A DNA stretch of 64,000 nucleotides from Dendrolimus kikuchii. Taxonomy: Eukaryota; Arthropoda; Insecta; Lepidoptera; Lasiocampidae. A program made the translations under genes and the position numbers. Under the pieces are notes generated by a model, which saw only the letters and a program-made list of their open reading frames with translations, made no database searches and had not been told where the DNA came from. Shown piece by piece: positions 38,099-42,838 of the stretch (the stretch's first letter is position 1; each line of letters starts with the position of its first letter). Location of the stretch: assembly GCA_019925095.2 (NCBI GenBank), contig CM034411.1:11232001-11296000 (forward strand), given 5' to 3'.

Positions 38099-39697
38099 AG
38101 TCAAAGACTACGGTCAGTGCATGAAGGTGATGCTATGTAAATACAGATAATATACATCGGTGACAGAGCTCTCGTTTGTCATTGGACATTTGTCTAAATC
38201 AACAAAAATATTCAATCTCATAAACGTGTAAATATAATATTTAATATTGATTAAAATAATGGTGTGGACGTGAACTAAAGGATAAAGTTTCTGTATATAT
38301 AGTCTAAGTTATATTAAGCAAGCACACATTCAAGCACCACTCAACTTATTTAAATCCCCACATGTTTCTTTTCCAATTTACCAAAGATGTAATATCCGAT
38401 GCTTTGACATTGTGGCCTCAATTGTCAAGTGACAATGTGACGGCTTCTGTGGTTGAGCGGGCTGAGCATTTACCGGCCTACCTCACTGAAACGCAGAGGC
38501 TACGGGTTTGATCCTTGGTATGGTAAATTTCGGAAACGTATTGTCTCCGTTATTTACTATGGTCTGGGTGTCTGGGACCGGCCCGAGAGGAGTCCGTTGT
38601 TATATTACCTACAACACAAGCGTAACTTGCTTAATTTGGAGATATACAATATGTGTGTTTGTCAGCCGATTATAATGTATGTCTTTGTAGACCACGGGCC
38701 ATAAAAATGGCCCGGACTTTTGGAGGGCTTGCGTGGGGCCATGGGAAGGCCAACACGTAGAGGCCCTTTGACAAATTTAATATAAATGTGGCGTGACACT
38801 GACCGGCGATTATCACTGTCTACACTATATAGTAATGCAACCAAGGACAAGCCCCGGCCAGTGTAGGACTATTGTGGGAAATGAAGACAAAAGTACCGGG
38901 CTATTGGGGTGAACTGCTAGTGGTACTAGAGGTCTGGGAATATGGGGACTATGGCGTCTGCCCGTCGCAATGTTCGGAGAACATGGAAAAATGGGCAGAC
39001 GGTGACTCGCCACTCCCTGCATGGGCCCTAAAAAATGCCGTAGAAGGCAGGGGCAACATGGGTCTGCCGATTATTCAGATTGAGTTTTGGATTTTTTTCC
39101 CAATTTGACGAATTTATTATTATGCCAGATGTACAGTAAATTCTGCTTCACCTACATCGCCAGATTAGTTAAGAATTTCTTTTAAGTTAGGTTGCCTGGA
39201 AGAGATCGCTTTTAGCGATAAGGCCGCCTGTTGTTTTGCCAAGAAGTATTGTAATCATGCATTTTGTTTTTGTATTTGTTTATTTTGGTGAGCAATAAAG
39301 TGTTATCTATCTATCTATCTAAAGTTTTATCCAGTCCGTCGTCATTATTAGCTGCATTTTAGTGTTTGGCTCCAATTGTTATTACATCAAAAAGACAAGA
39401 CTTTATACTTACTCAAATTTTTTTGTTCTCTAATAAAATTTTCGAGGACATATGTCCCAATCGGCAGTTTTTGAGATGTCTGGTATGTGGGGTTGATTTG
39501 AGTTTTTGGGTTAATGCCTTTCCTTAGCTCCGTAGTGAAATAAAGAAAATTGGAAATTCGTCACCTCTACGGAAGCCACCGTTGAGCTTGGTCTTCCAAG
39601 TACTTACCAGATTTTAATTTTTCGACTTTCAGAATCCAGTCCCTCGTTGCCTGCCTTCATGCCTCCGGAACCGCCGCCTGGTGTGATAACCTTCTAG
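8046..39697 (+). CDS. Large split gene: lysine/serine-rich, repeat-containing, probably nuclear protein (19 coding exons, 1727 aa)
   Basis: Exons: 8046-8123, 9847-10009, 10466-10585, 11081-11260, 15158-16595, 18881-19018, 19868-20065, 21041-21235, 21739-21853, 23253-23397, 24925-25394, 25979-27019, 27926-28061, 28730-28865, 30180-30358, 32819-32891, 33783-33888, 36785-36992, 39633-39697. Every junction has AG/GT borders and keeps one frame; the sum is 5184 nt, divisible by three, with TAG at the end. This internal consistency is the main evidence. The product starts [12 protein letters not shown]. It holds a basic/proline region, a short helical charged segment (residues about 121-180), Tyr-Lys-Ser repeats (about 500-620), a [11 protein letters not shown] segment, a Lys/Ser/Glu-rich block (about 790-1080), a 9-residue tandem repeat (about 1250-1385), a PKKKRKT signal and a poly-proline tail. 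No enzyme domain or membrane segment is visible. I do not recognise the family. Its composition suggests an RNA-processing or chromatin-associated protein, which is inference. Confidence 0.85.
8774..9422. mobile_element. Foldback (long inverted-repeat) MITE in intron 1
   Basis: The left arm (from GTGTATGGAACTTTAAGTAG) and the right arm (ending CTACTTAAAATTCATGTAT) are imperfect inverted copies of each other over roughly 130 bases, including a shared TTTCACTAATAT and AACATAACC. The arms flank about 350 bases without coding potential. No target duplication is clear. Confidence 0.65.
9703..9815 (+). repeat. Degenerate LINE-type 3' end ending near AATAAAGAGATA
   Basis: The stretch beginning GGTTGCCTGGGAGAGAT matches in layout the better copy at 39187-39330 (TTGCCTGGAAGAGATCGC ... 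AATAAAGTGTTATCT). A third short fragment lies at 34008-34055. These look like 5'-truncated LINE or SINE tails. Confidence 0.5.
9847..10009 (+). CDS. Large gene exon 2
   Basis: Acceptor TTTCAG and donor GTATGT. It encodes [13 protein letters not shown], then a basic, proline-rich stretch ending GPVAGSGTG. It leaves one base over (phase 1). Residues 27-80. Confidence 0.85.
10210..10446 (+). mobile_element. tRNA-derived SINE, family A (copy 1)
   Basis: It starts GGCCTCTTTGGTTGAGCAGG, has a tRNA-like B-box region (CCAGGTTTGATT, degraded from GGTTCGATT), shared CCATAACACAAG and TAACTTGC, and ends in an ATT-rich tail. Other copies are at 22826-23068, 24048-24268 and 38436-38670, all on the plus strand. 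It may be one of the tRNA-SINE families known from butterflies; I cannot name it with certainty. Confidence 0.75.
10466..10585 (+). CDS. Large gene exon 3
   Basis: Acceptor TTTCCAG and donor GTAAAA. It encodes [16 protein letters not shown] and [17 protein letters not shown]. It begins 19 bases after the ATT-rich tail of a tRNA-derived SINE. Phase 1 on both sides. Residues 81-120. Confidence 0.85.
10667..10945 (-). mobile_element. SINE-like retroposon sharing the CR1-like LINE 3' end, family B (copy 1)
   Basis: Read on the minus strand, it begins near the TATCCATGCAGGAATGG end and finishes in an A-rich AATAAAAAAA tail (seen here as TTTTTTTATTGCAG). Its inner part shares CACCTTTGGTGTTAC and the two-bracket phrase CACTTTAGAC with the other copies. 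The 3' region just before the tail is diverged in this copy. Confidence 0.7.
11081..11260 (+). CDS. Large gene exon 4
   Basis: Acceptor TTTTCAG and donor GTATGT. It encodes [20 protein letters not shown], a likely short helix, then a more hydrophobic stretch with two KAMP repeats. Low in simple-sequence bias, so it may be a conserved core of the protein. Residues 121-180. Confidence 0.87.
11366..11735 (+). repeat. Dispersed repeat, family C (copy 1)
   Basis: It begins TGGAATCATTATCTTGGTTACAG and passes through CAGAATATCGGCGTG, a pyrimidine-rich middle and CTATAGGCGATGGT near the end. Related copies are at 24675-24900 and, broken in two, at 30858-30945 plus 31270-31482. Its end shares the GGCGATGGTAACC motif with family B, so the two families may use the same LINE machinery (inference). 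Confidence 0.6.
11790..12746. mobile_element. Non-autonomous hAT-like element with internal tandem modules
   Basis: Ends are inverted: CAGGGATTCCCAA at the left and TTGGGAATCCCTG at the right, exact over 13 bases. The 8-base flanks (CTCTAAAC and TTTTAAAG) agree at 5 of 8 positions and fit a degraded hAT target duplication. Inside, a segment of roughly 150 bases recurs about three times, recognisable by ATCTTCG...CAAAGTCT..., AATGAAATTTATA and AAAATTGGTTCAGAAA. No transposase frame remains. Confidence 0.7.
12747..15157 (+). other. Rest of intron 4, no recognisable gene
   Basis: AT-rich intron between a hAT-like element and exon 5. A short GC-richer stretch near 14170-14300 stands out but has no coding or RNA signature that I can support. 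The rest shows nothing I can annotate. Confidence 0.5.
15158..16595 (+). CDS. Large gene exon 5, charged region with Tyr-Lys-Ser repeats
   Basis: Acceptor TTTTATAG and donor GTAAGT. The exon adds 479 residues. It starts with [19 protein letters not shown] and [17 protein letters not shown], which look like an ordered helical region. A long acidic stretch with DDDDDE follows, then about 14 units built around Y-K-S (for example GYKSTES and DYKSSDSG) between about 16080 and 16445. A frame shift into TESG/KDS serine-rich sequence would be phosphorylation-rich; that is inference. Tyr, Lys and Ser dominate, unlike the flanking exons. Residues 181-659. Confidence 0.88.
16596..18880 (+). other. Intron 5
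   Basis: AT-rich intron with no recognisable gene except the family B retroposon near its right end (18462-18756). Confidence 0.6.
18462..18756 (+). mobile_element. Family B retroposon (copy 2)
   Basis: Plus-strand copy: TTCTCCGTGCAGGAACGG, then GGGCATTTGCCCGACT, GGCTACCACCCCTGG, GTCCATAGGCGACGG and CTTTCCATTGGGCCGTC, ending in a degraded A-rich tail. It is one of the more diverged copies. Confidence 0.75.
18881..19018 (+). CDS. Large gene exon 6
   Basis: Acceptor TTTTCAG and donor CA|GTAAGT. It encodes [19 protein letters not shown] and then [18 protein letters not shown]. Aromatic and cysteine content is higher than elsewhere in the protein, so this is a good candidate for a folded segment and for homology searches. 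Residues 660-705. Confidence 0.87.
19050..19105 (-). repeat. Fragment of family B retroposon
   Basis: Short minus-strand fragment with ACAGGCAAGCGATCCACCTG and ATGGAAAGCGGTTCCAT, matching the 3' part of family B just after exon 6. Confidence 0.55.
19183..19390. mobile_element. MITE with AGGGCCGCTTGCATAA inverted ends
   Basis: The left end is AGGGCCGCTTGCATAA and the right end TTATGCAAGCGGCCCT, exact inverted repeats of 16 bases, continuing imperfectly inward (TGTTGC against CGTTCGCC). About 208 bases, no coding capacity. Superfamily is not clear, since the flanking duplication is too short to judge. Confidence 0.75.
19404..19615 (+). mobile_element. Helitron-like element, right end not defined
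   Basis: It starts TCTATACTAATATTATAAAG after an A, the same start as the element at 24396-24600. It continues with AACGATTAGACCAATTTT and GCGAAGCCGGGATGGGC, as in many non-autonomous insect Helitrons. A CTAG end is not visible where expected, so the right border is approximate. Confidence 0.5.
19868..20065 (+). CDS. Large gene exon 7
   Basis: Acceptor CTATAG and donor AG|GTGAGT. It encodes [33 protein letters not shown] and EIYLDREYQ. It continues the more ordered part begun in exon 6, then turns acidic. Residues 706-771. Confidence 0.87.
20415..20623. mobile_element. Small MITE with imperfect inverted ends in intron 7
   Basis: The left end TAGAGACGCCCGGCACCCGAC and the complement of the right end (TAGAGCTACCCGACACCCGAC) match at most positions. 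The unit is about 210 bases, more GC-rich than the intron, with no coding capacity. Confidence 0.55.
20698..21005 (-). mobile_element. Family B retroposon (copy 3), next to exon 8
   Basis: Nearly full-length minus-strand copy running from the A-tail side (TTTTTATTGCGTGAGTTCA) to the head (GTTCCTGCATGGAT). It ends about 35 bases before the acceptor of exon 8, so it supplies most of the sequence where the branch point would lie. Confidence 0.8.
21041..21235 (+). CDS. Large gene exon 8
   Basis: Acceptor CATTCTAG and donor AC|GTGAGT. It encodes [17 protein letters not shown], then lysine/glutamate-rich [17 protein letters not shown] minus-strand retroposon ends only about 35 bases before the acceptor. 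Residues 772-836. Confidence 0.87.
21388..21541 (-). mobile_element. Family B retroposon, 5'-truncated (copy 4)
   Basis: Minus-strand copy with the poly-A side (TTTTTTATTTTTTATTGCAG) and AGACGGCCCACTTGATGG, broken off after GAACCTGGTCA. Truncation at the head is typical of LINE-driven retroposition. Confidence 0.75.
21739..21853 (+). CDS. Large gene exon 9, tandem CAGCAG acceptor
   Basis: It encodes [17 protein letters not shown], a serine/aspartate run, and [10 protein letters not shown], so it is strongly basic with likely nuclear-localisation character. The acceptor is TTTTTCAGCAG. Use of the second AG (exon start 21742) would drop one serine and keep the frame. The donor is AAG|GTAATA. 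Residues 837-875. Confidence 0.85.
21929..22046 (-). mobile_element. tRNA-derived SINE, family D (partial)
   Basis: The minus strand carries CAAGCTGCCTTGGACAAGAG and GGGAATCCCGAGTCCAGCAG, matching the 3' half of the SINE at 48736-49032. Confidence 0.6.
22114..22240 (+). repeat. Partial MITE related to the 33066-33200 element
   Basis: It begins AATGGCCGATTCCTATATCTTAC and includes TTCATTTGCCTTACTGTCGG, similar to the left half of the better-preserved copies. The right end is degraded. Confidence 0.45.
22633..22806 (+). repeat. LINE-type 3' end fragment
   Basis: GGGGAGTTTGTTGCCGCTTC, CATTGCGAAGCGGTG, AGTGTTCTCCAGTGTAAAC and the end AATAAAGTCTTTTGAATTTG have the look of a LINE 3' untranslated tail ending in short direct repeats (TTTGAA). 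It carries no coding remnant. Confidence 0.45.
22826..23068 (+). mobile_element. tRNA-derived SINE, family A (copy 2)
   Basis: The best-preserved head of the family: GGCCTCTGTGGTTGAGCGGG with B box GGGTTCGATTTC, then TAACACAAGCGTAACTTGC and an ATTATTATT tail. Confidence 0.8.
23253..23397 (+). CDS. Large gene exon 10
   Basis: Acceptor ATTTTAG and donor AAG|GTAATA. It encodes a basic helix rich in lysine ([17 protein letters not shown]), then acidic [10 protein letters not shown] Helitron-like element begins 16 bases after the donor. Residues 876-923. Confidence 0.86.
23413..23967 (-). mobile_element. Helitron-like element split by a family B retroposon, 16 bases after exon 10
   Basis: Read on the minus strand, it starts near TCTATAAATATTATAAACGCG (right edge) and ends with a GC hairpin (CACGCGGGTGAAACCGCGGG) and CTAG, followed by T. 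A family B copy at 23491-23808 interrupts it. The donor of exon 10 is only 16 bases from the CTAG end. The exact right border is uncertain by a few bases. Confidence 0.65.
23491..23808 (-). mobile_element. Family B retroposon, near full length (copy 5)
   Basis: Minus-strand copy with T-rich end (TTTTTTTTTATTGCAGGAG), ACTTGATGGAAAGCGG, CACAACTCAAGGTTGTTATGG and the head CTCCATTCCCGCACGGAT. It lies inside a Helitron, so it arrived later. It is the clearest copy for defining the family (about 318 bases). Confidence 0.82.
24048..24268 (+). mobile_element. tRNA-derived SINE, family A (copy 3)
   Basis: It has CTCTGTGGTTCATCGGGCTAAG, a B-box-like CAGGTACGATTCC, CTATGGTCCGTGTGG and GTGTGTGTCTATATT. 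Diverged compared with copy 2. Confidence 0.7.
24396..24600 (+). mobile_element. Helitron-like non-autonomous element
   Basis: It starts TCTATACTAATATTATAAAG and ends with a GC hairpin (GCGCGGGTGAAACCGCGCGC) a few bases before CTAG. It sits between A and T, as Helitrons do, and makes no target duplication. At 205 bases it can encode nothing. Confidence 0.78.
24675..24900 (+). repeat. Dispersed repeat, family C (copy 2)
   Basis: It shares TGATTACAGCTCTTAAGG, CACAGAATATCGGCGTC and a pyrimidine-rich run with copy 1; the end is lost. Its right border lies about 25 bases before exon 11. Confidence 0.55.
24925..25394 (+). CDS. Large gene exon 11, basic and Ser/Asp-rich block
   Basis: Acceptor GTTACAG and donor AAG|GTAGTT. 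There is no ATG near its start, so an ORF search that requires a start codon misses most of it. It encodes [15 protein letters not shown], then SSSSSDSS and [13 protein letters not shown], then [11 protein letters not shown], and later [13 protein letters not shown]. Such Ser-Asp/Glu and Arg-rich tracts are common in nuclear-speckle and splicing-linked proteins. Residues 924-1080. Confidence 0.86.
25979..27019 (+). CDS. Large gene exon 12 with 9-residue tandem repeat
   Basis: Acceptor TCCAACAG and donor CAG|GTGAGA; phase 0 on both sides. It encodes 347 residues. The first part is Ser/Gln-rich with loose copies of [13 protein letters not shown]. Then about 14 units of the form L-S-D-V-x-P-V-R-H run from about 26494 to 26890, and a tyrosine/glutamate-rich end ([15 protein letters not shown]) follows. 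Because it is a multiple of three and in phase 0, the exon could be skipped without a frame change. Residues 1081-1427. Confidence 0.87.
26494..26890 (+). repeat. Coding minisatellite, 27-base unit (9 residues)
   Basis: About 14 in-frame units within exon 12 encode the pattern LSDVxPVRH. Most are 27 bases; one has an extra CAT codon (HH). An 81-base, three-unit block starting at about 26681 is repeated from 26762 with very few differences, so it is a recent duplication. Four perfect TGACGTCA palindromes lie in this exon (26209, 26461, 26845, 26872), and many units carry the one-mismatch form TGACGTCG. Confidence 0.85.
27020..27925 (+). other. Intron 12
   Basis: 906 bases without a recognised mobile element, apart from a short GC hairpin at about 27697-27720 (CCACCGCG...CGCGGTGG). 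Confidence 0.5.
27926..28061 (+). CDS. Large gene exon 13
   Basis: Acceptor GGGCGCAG and donor GTGAGT. GC-rich, unlike the introns. It encodes [37 protein letters not shown] and APHRPSRW. Residues 1428-1472. Confidence 0.84.
28440..28500 (-). repeat. Fragment of family B retroposon
   Basis: AGCAGACAAGGTGACGGCTC and ACTTGATGAAAAGTGG match the tail side of family B, with substitutions. Confidence 0.5.
28730..28865 (+). CDS. Large gene exon 14
   Basis: Acceptor ATTATCCAG and donor GG|GTGAGT. It encodes [18 protein letters not shown] and [12 protein letters not shown]. Regular hydrophobic spacing suggests a folded part, together with exons 13 and 15. Residues 1473-1517. Confidence 0.85.
28866..30179 (+). 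other. Intron 14
   Basis: AT-rich. A segment near 29945-30012 (GGCATAATAAACTCATCAAA ... ACTCAATCTGAA) is the inverse of 39070-39130 and so belongs to an unnamed dispersed repeat. Nothing else is supported. Confidence 0.5.
30180..30358 (+). CDS. Large gene exon 15
   Basis: Acceptor GATTTCAG and donor GTGTGT. It encodes [33 protein letters not shown] and [12 protein letters not shown]. Residues 1518-1577. Confidence 0.85.
30359..32187 (+). other. Left part of intron 15
   Basis: It holds a family C repeat in two pieces (30858-30945 and 31270-31482), with a GC-richer unknown segment between them at about 30960-31260. The rest is AT-rich and featureless. Confidence 0.5.
30858..31482 (+). repeat. 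Family C repeat split by an unknown 0.3-kb segment (copy 3)
   Basis: The first part has CTGGAATCGTGACCTTGATTAC and AACACAGAATCTCG. After about 300 foreign bases the repeat resumes with ACGTGAAACGGTTAGCTTCG and ends CTATAGGCGATGGTAACCAC. The inserted segment has GCGCGTGTTGCCAGGCGCGCG near its end; its nature is unknown. Confidence 0.5.
32188..32802 (-). mobile_element. Helitron-like element ending 16 bases before exon 16
   Basis: On the minus strand it starts TCCCTATTAATATTATAAATG and finishes with a perfect GC hairpin (CCGCGGCTGCGCCGCGG as seen on the plus strand) and CTAG. It is flanked by A and T. Inside are a short GTGGACCCA direct repeat and two copies of a phrase around CGGGATAAAAAGTATCC. 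The polypyrimidine tract of exon 16 is host DNA, but the bases before it are the element. Confidence 0.75.
32819..32891 (+). CDS. Large gene exon 16 (short)
   Basis: Acceptor GTTCCCAG and donor AC|GTAAGT. It encodes [18 protein letters not shown] and KGILVT. A Helitron-like element ends 16 bases upstream, so the branch point must lie within mobile-element DNA. Residues 1578-1601. Confidence 0.82.
33066..33200. mobile_element. MITE with ATGGCCGGTTCCTGTAT inverted ends
   Basis: The left ATGGCCGGTTCCTGTAT and right ATACAGGAACCGGCCAT are exact inverted repeats of 17 bases. 135 bases in all. Related copies: 5967-6107 and a half copy at 22114. Confidence 0.8.
33783..33888 (+). CDS. Large gene exon 17
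   Basis: Acceptor CTTATTAG and donor AAG|GTATGT. It encodes [20 protein letters not shown] and [15 protein letters not shown]. The final PPKK joins KRKT of the next exon to make PKKKRKT, a classic monopartite nuclear signal. Residues 1602-1637. Confidence 0.85.
35686..36256 (+). mobile_element. Helitron-like element with two internal repeat units
   Basis: It starts TCTAATATATAAAATTCTCG after A and ends GTCTGTCGGGGCCGCTAG before T. Near its end, a unit with TTAGAACCGGTAGGTGGCGC occurs twice, about 118 bases apart (36061 and 36178). The element at 48167-48612 is an inverse relative with three such units. Confidence 0.72.
36517..36764 (+). mobile_element. Family B retroposon (copy 6), tail about 20 bases before exon 18
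   Basis: Plus-strand, 5'-truncated copy from CAGGTGGTAGGGCATTTGCC to CTGAACTCCTGCAATAAAAA and a short A-rich tail. Exon 18 begins at 36785. Confidence 0.82.
36785..36992 (+). CDS. Large gene exon 18, proline-rich
   Basis: Acceptor TGTTGCAG and donor TTCG|GTGAGT in intron sense (exon ends with the first G). It encodes [20 protein letters not shown], then a run of seven prolines and PPPAPAPPP, then [17 protein letters not shown]. Very GC-rich. The A-rich tail of a plus-strand retroposon ends about 20 bases upstream. Residues 1638-1706. Confidence 0.85.
37739..37838. repeat. Short inverted repeat with AGCGTGGGGTGC arms
   Basis: AAAGCGTGGGGTGC at the left and GCACCCCACGCTTT at the right are exact complements, 14 bases long, separated by about 70 AT-rich bases. 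It could be a tiny MITE or a transcribed hairpin. Confidence 0.6.
37849..38098 (+). repeat. SINE-like fragment followed by a TATG/TTTA microsatellite
   Basis: GAATGGCGCTCTGTCGCTCG and TGCCTACCCCGCAAGGGAA precede GTATGTATG, then alternating TATATA and ATTTATTT runs to about 38098. A short match to the CGTGCCTACCCCGC phrase is also at about 6190. The open frames here that read Tyr/Ile runs are products of the microsatellite, not genes. Confidence 0.65.
38436..38670 (+). mobile_element. tRNA-derived SINE, family A (copy 4)
   Basis: GGCTTCTGTGGTTGAGCGGG, then CTACGGGTTTGATCC, CTACAACACAAGCGTAAC and GTGTGTTTGTCAGCCG. It shows the same order of motifs as copies 1-3. Confidence 0.75.
38691..39062 (+). 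repeat. Dispersed repeat, left half of an inverted pair around exon 19
   Basis: 372 bases beginning ACCACGGGCCATAAAAATGG and ending CAGGGGCAACATGGG. The complementary copy lies at 41172-41528. It includes GGGCCATAAAAATGGCCC, a perfect palindrome. I do not recognise the family. Confidence 0.8.
39187..39330 (+). repeat. LINE-type 3' end with ATCT microsatellite tail
   Basis: GGTTGCCTGGAAGAGATCGC, TTTTAGCGATAAGGCCGCC, AGCAATAAAGTG and then TATCTATCTATC. Tails made of short repeats instead of poly-A are typical of some LINE clades. The coding part is missing. Confidence 0.6.
39633..39697 (+). CDS. Large gene exon 19 (terminal coding exon, stop)
   Basis: Acceptor ACTTTCAG. It encodes [20 protein letters not shown] and then TAG at 39695-39697. 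Phase agrees with exon 18. Residues 1707-1727. Confidence 0.84.
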
Positions 39698-39930
39698 GCC
39701 CTGTTCGCACCCAAAGACAAGCAGACGGACAAACAGACTGACAAACAGTAAGACACTGTTGTGTATATTTTTTCCGAAACATGCTGACGGTGAAGGGAGA
39801 CATCGTTAGGAATCGCATACAGAAACCACCATTGTGTGAAATCCGCTAATCTGACAGAATATTATTAACTAATAATGTGTTGAGAAAATTGGTTCAGTGC
39901 TGTAATAATAAATGAAGTCTTGTTTCACCA
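39698..39930 (+). terminator. 3' untranslated region with candidate poly-A signal of the large gene
   Basis: After the stop codon the first AATAAA is at 39907-39912, which is a plausible cleavage signal about 210 bases downstream of the stop. Later AATAAA motifs (for example near 40480) could also be used; only transcript data can decide. Confidence 0.45.
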
Positions 39931-41171
39931 TTAAAAAGCTTGTCGTAATTGGGTGCGTGATAAGGCGATAATACATCTCTTAGTAATAAGCATACAATAA
40001 TAATACCAGGAATGACTGTGGCCTAGTAAAAAACGTATCTCTGAAAAGCCCCTAAATCCTACAGGACTAGATGGCGCCACATGTAAAGTATAAATACATA
40101 ATTATAAAAAAGACAAAATAATATAGAGTCGCGGAACGAAAATGTTCGTCACCTTAAAGTCGACTTTGGCTCAGACGAGTTCAAGAAACAATACTGCCAA
40201 CATTTTAATAAATTTTACTTTTGTAAAACATCGAAACGTGAGAAAAGAAAATTACAATGTTGGCAATGACAGAGGCTGAGATTAACAATAAAAAACAAAG
40301 AGGATATAATCACTACGCTTATCGTAAATATTAAAACAAATAACAAGGTTTTACATGTCTAAACAATCTTCTTAGACGAGATAGAAGATCAAACAACTTT
40401 GATGTAAGTAATCTTAAACTTTATTGTCAAATAGTTAAACACAATTTTCTGTAAACCAGTCTGTTAAATGTTATATGAATAAATTTGAAAACTGACGGAA
40501 CATTTTCATACCACTACTGTACATCACATTTATAACAACGAGGCTAAAACTCATCGTTAAGCTGCAACAAGATATGATACAGCGCTGATCTTTAGTTCCA
40601 GCCTTTATTTTTAAAAAAGAATGACCCAAACATGTCACCAAATACAATTATCTATAATATTATAATATTCTAAAAATGCCGTGTCTGTACATTGAAAAAA
40701 AAACCCAACTGAAATACACTGGATAAACGATGGTTTTTTTTTAGATTTCTTGTCTGTTTGTTAGGCATTCACGTAATAACTACTGGGCCGATTTCGATGC
40801 GGTCTTCGCTGTTAGACAGAAAATTCTTAGACTTAAAATCTGCGCTACTTTTTATCCTGGGAATCTCGCGGGAATTTTACCGGGAGCGGTTCGTAGTTGT
40901 TCGGGCGCATAAAAATTAGCTTATTCCGACACAGTTTTCATAGCTTACATTCTTTTTTAAATGCTGCGGTACTTTGTGTCACGAGAATCCCGCGGTAATT
41001 TCGAGTCGAGCGTGGCCGAAGTCGCGGCCATATACTAGTAAATCAATACAATTGAATATATCCGGTATCGTTGTAAATCCGTGAAACGGATGAAAATCAT
41101 TTATTTCGTTAAACGGTTTTATTGAAACTAAATATAATAATAATATAGATAATGTCCCATAGCCACTCACA
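39931..41171. other. Intergenic, AT-rich
   Basis: Between the end of the large gene and the repeat at 41172 I see no gene or recognised repeat. It may include distal 3' untranslated sequence if a later poly-A signal is used. Confidence 0.45.
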
Positions 41172-41528
41172 CCCATGTTGCCCCTGTCTTTATGGCATTT
41201 TTTGGGGCCCATGCAGGGAGTGGCGTGTCACCGTCTGTCCATTTTTCCATGTTCCCTGAACATTGCGACGGGCAGACGCCGTAGTCCCCATATTCCCAGA
41301 CCCCTAGTACCATTAGCAGCCCGGTACTTTTGTCCTCATTTCCCACAATAGTCCTACACTGGCCGGGGCTTGTCCTTGGGTGCATTACTATATGGTGTGG
41401 ACAGGGATAATCGCCGGTCAGTGTCACGCCACATTTACATTAAATTTGTCAAAGGGCCTCTACGTGTTGGCCTTCCCATGGCCCCACGCAAGCCCCCCAA
41501 AAGTCTGGCCATTTTTATGGCCCGTGGT
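41172..41528 (-). repeat. Dispersed repeat, right half of the inverted pair
   Basis: Complement of 38691-39062 with scattered differences and one gap of about 15 bases. The two copies face each other across exon 19 and the 3' untranslated region. Confidence 0.8.
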
Positions 41529-41706
41529 CTTGAAAGATATACAGTAGATAATGTAATAAAAGCTAAAAAATAATAATAGGTATCAGTCATCATACCACTC
41601 TCATTATCAATCTAGGACATTGATTAGACTTAAAAATAAAATCCTGAAGAATAAATCCTAATCTTACGCTTTTTAGGAGTTAGGAGACACAGCGCGTTTT
41701 TAATAA

Positions 41707-41947
41707 ATTATTGACAGGTGGTGGGGAATTTATCCGACTGGATGGCTACCACCCCAGGTCTAAAGTATGTCGCCATAACAACCTTGAGTTGTGTTCCGGC
41801 ATTAGTGGCCAGGTTCTAGTCTCCCTTAAGAGAGCAGCAGCGCATTTGTAGCACCTTTGGTGTTGCAAATGTCCATAGGCGATGGTAACCGCTTTCCATC
41901 CAGTGGGCAGTCTGCCTGTCTGCTGAACTCCTGCAATAAAAAAAAAG
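41707..41947 (+). mobile_element. Family B retroposon (copy 7)
   Basis: Plus-strand copy: GTGGTGGGGAATTTATCCGAC to CTGAACTCCTGCAATAAAAA, very similar to copy 6. Confidence 0.8.
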
Positions 41948-42015
41948 TAACGAGAGTTGGCAACACCGGTCAGTTCTTCCTTCTCTCACGATGACTGTAT
42001 GCGTAGCCCATAATC

Positions 42016-42258
42016 AGCGCGTTCCTTTAGTAGCTCACAACGCCCAAAATGCTCCGTCAGCCGTTCTACCTGGCGACCGCGGTCGTGGCGAAAACGTCAC
42101 TAATGACGTCATAATTTTTGATCACGCAACACACACATCGACCCATGTCAAGTGGTGGGTCGAATAACCGTTCCACTAGAGTTTATGATTGTAACGCCCG
42201 CAAGCAAGTGGAACGGGAAAAATCGCGGCCGTTGTGAGCAACTAGTGGAACGTAGCCA
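42016..42258 (+). mobile_element. MITE with CGTTCC...CTCACAACG inverted ends (copy 1)
   Basis: The left end GCGCGTTCCTTTAGTAGCTC continues ACAACG; the right end is CGTTGTGAGCAACTAGTGG continuing AACG. These are imperfect inverted repeats of about 25 bases. The inside has AACGTCACTAATGACGTCAT and GATCACGCAACAC. The second copy is at 57686-57939 in inverse orientation. Confidence 0.75.
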
Positions 42259-42610
42259 ATGTCGAAAAATACGATAGGAAATTGTGGCGTCATGTAGGAT
42301 TTAAGAATATTCCAGAGTTACGTTTTTATGAGGCAATTGCTACCTAGTATTCCTTTTATAGTATAAGTAAAACAATTTATATGATAGTTATAATTATGAA
42401 TAGTGTTTTAAGGTAGACATAAACTTAGTTAGTAACCGTGTCGTCTTATGCCGGGACCCTTATCTTACTATACATTCTTCTCTTACCATTGGTAGTGTAT
42501 TGATAGTAATTGTATAAAGTTTATGAACATTTTCAACAGTAGGAAGGTAATTAAATGCATAGTAAGATATATAAAGCCGTCAATAGTCTATTTTCATACT
42601 AAATTCGGAT

Positions 42611-42838
42611 TAAGTCCTGGTAACGTTATACTCAAAGGGCGCGGGTTCGAATACTGGCTGGAACGCGTGCACCGCTCAGGCAGTTTTCTGACTTAATGTG
42701 CATATTACAATTATGACGTGCTAACAACGGTGAAGGAAAACATCCTGATGAAACCTGCACATCGAGATGACCGATGCGTCATACCTGCCAAGCCGCCTTG
42801 GAAAAAGTAGCAGGACCATGGGAACGTTTATATTACAT
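42611..42838 (+). mobile_element. tRNA-derived SINE, family D (copy 1)
   Basis: AAAGGGCGCGGGTTCGAATAC is a tRNA-like B box. It is followed by ACTTAATGTGCATATT, AACAACGGTGAAGGAAAAC and CTGCCAAGCCGCCTTGGA. The tail is degraded. Confidence 0.72.

Larger units (their letters stand above)
36993..39632 (+). other. Intron 18
   Basis: It holds a short inverted repeat (37739-37838), a SINE-like fragment with a TATG/TTTA microsatellite (37849-38098), a family A SINE, one half of the 372-base inverted repeat pair and a LINE-type tail. No gene. Confidence 0.55.

Noticed and set aside
37864..38150. Open frames with Tyr/Ile/Met runs
   Set aside because: They are translations of the TATG/TTTA microsatellite.
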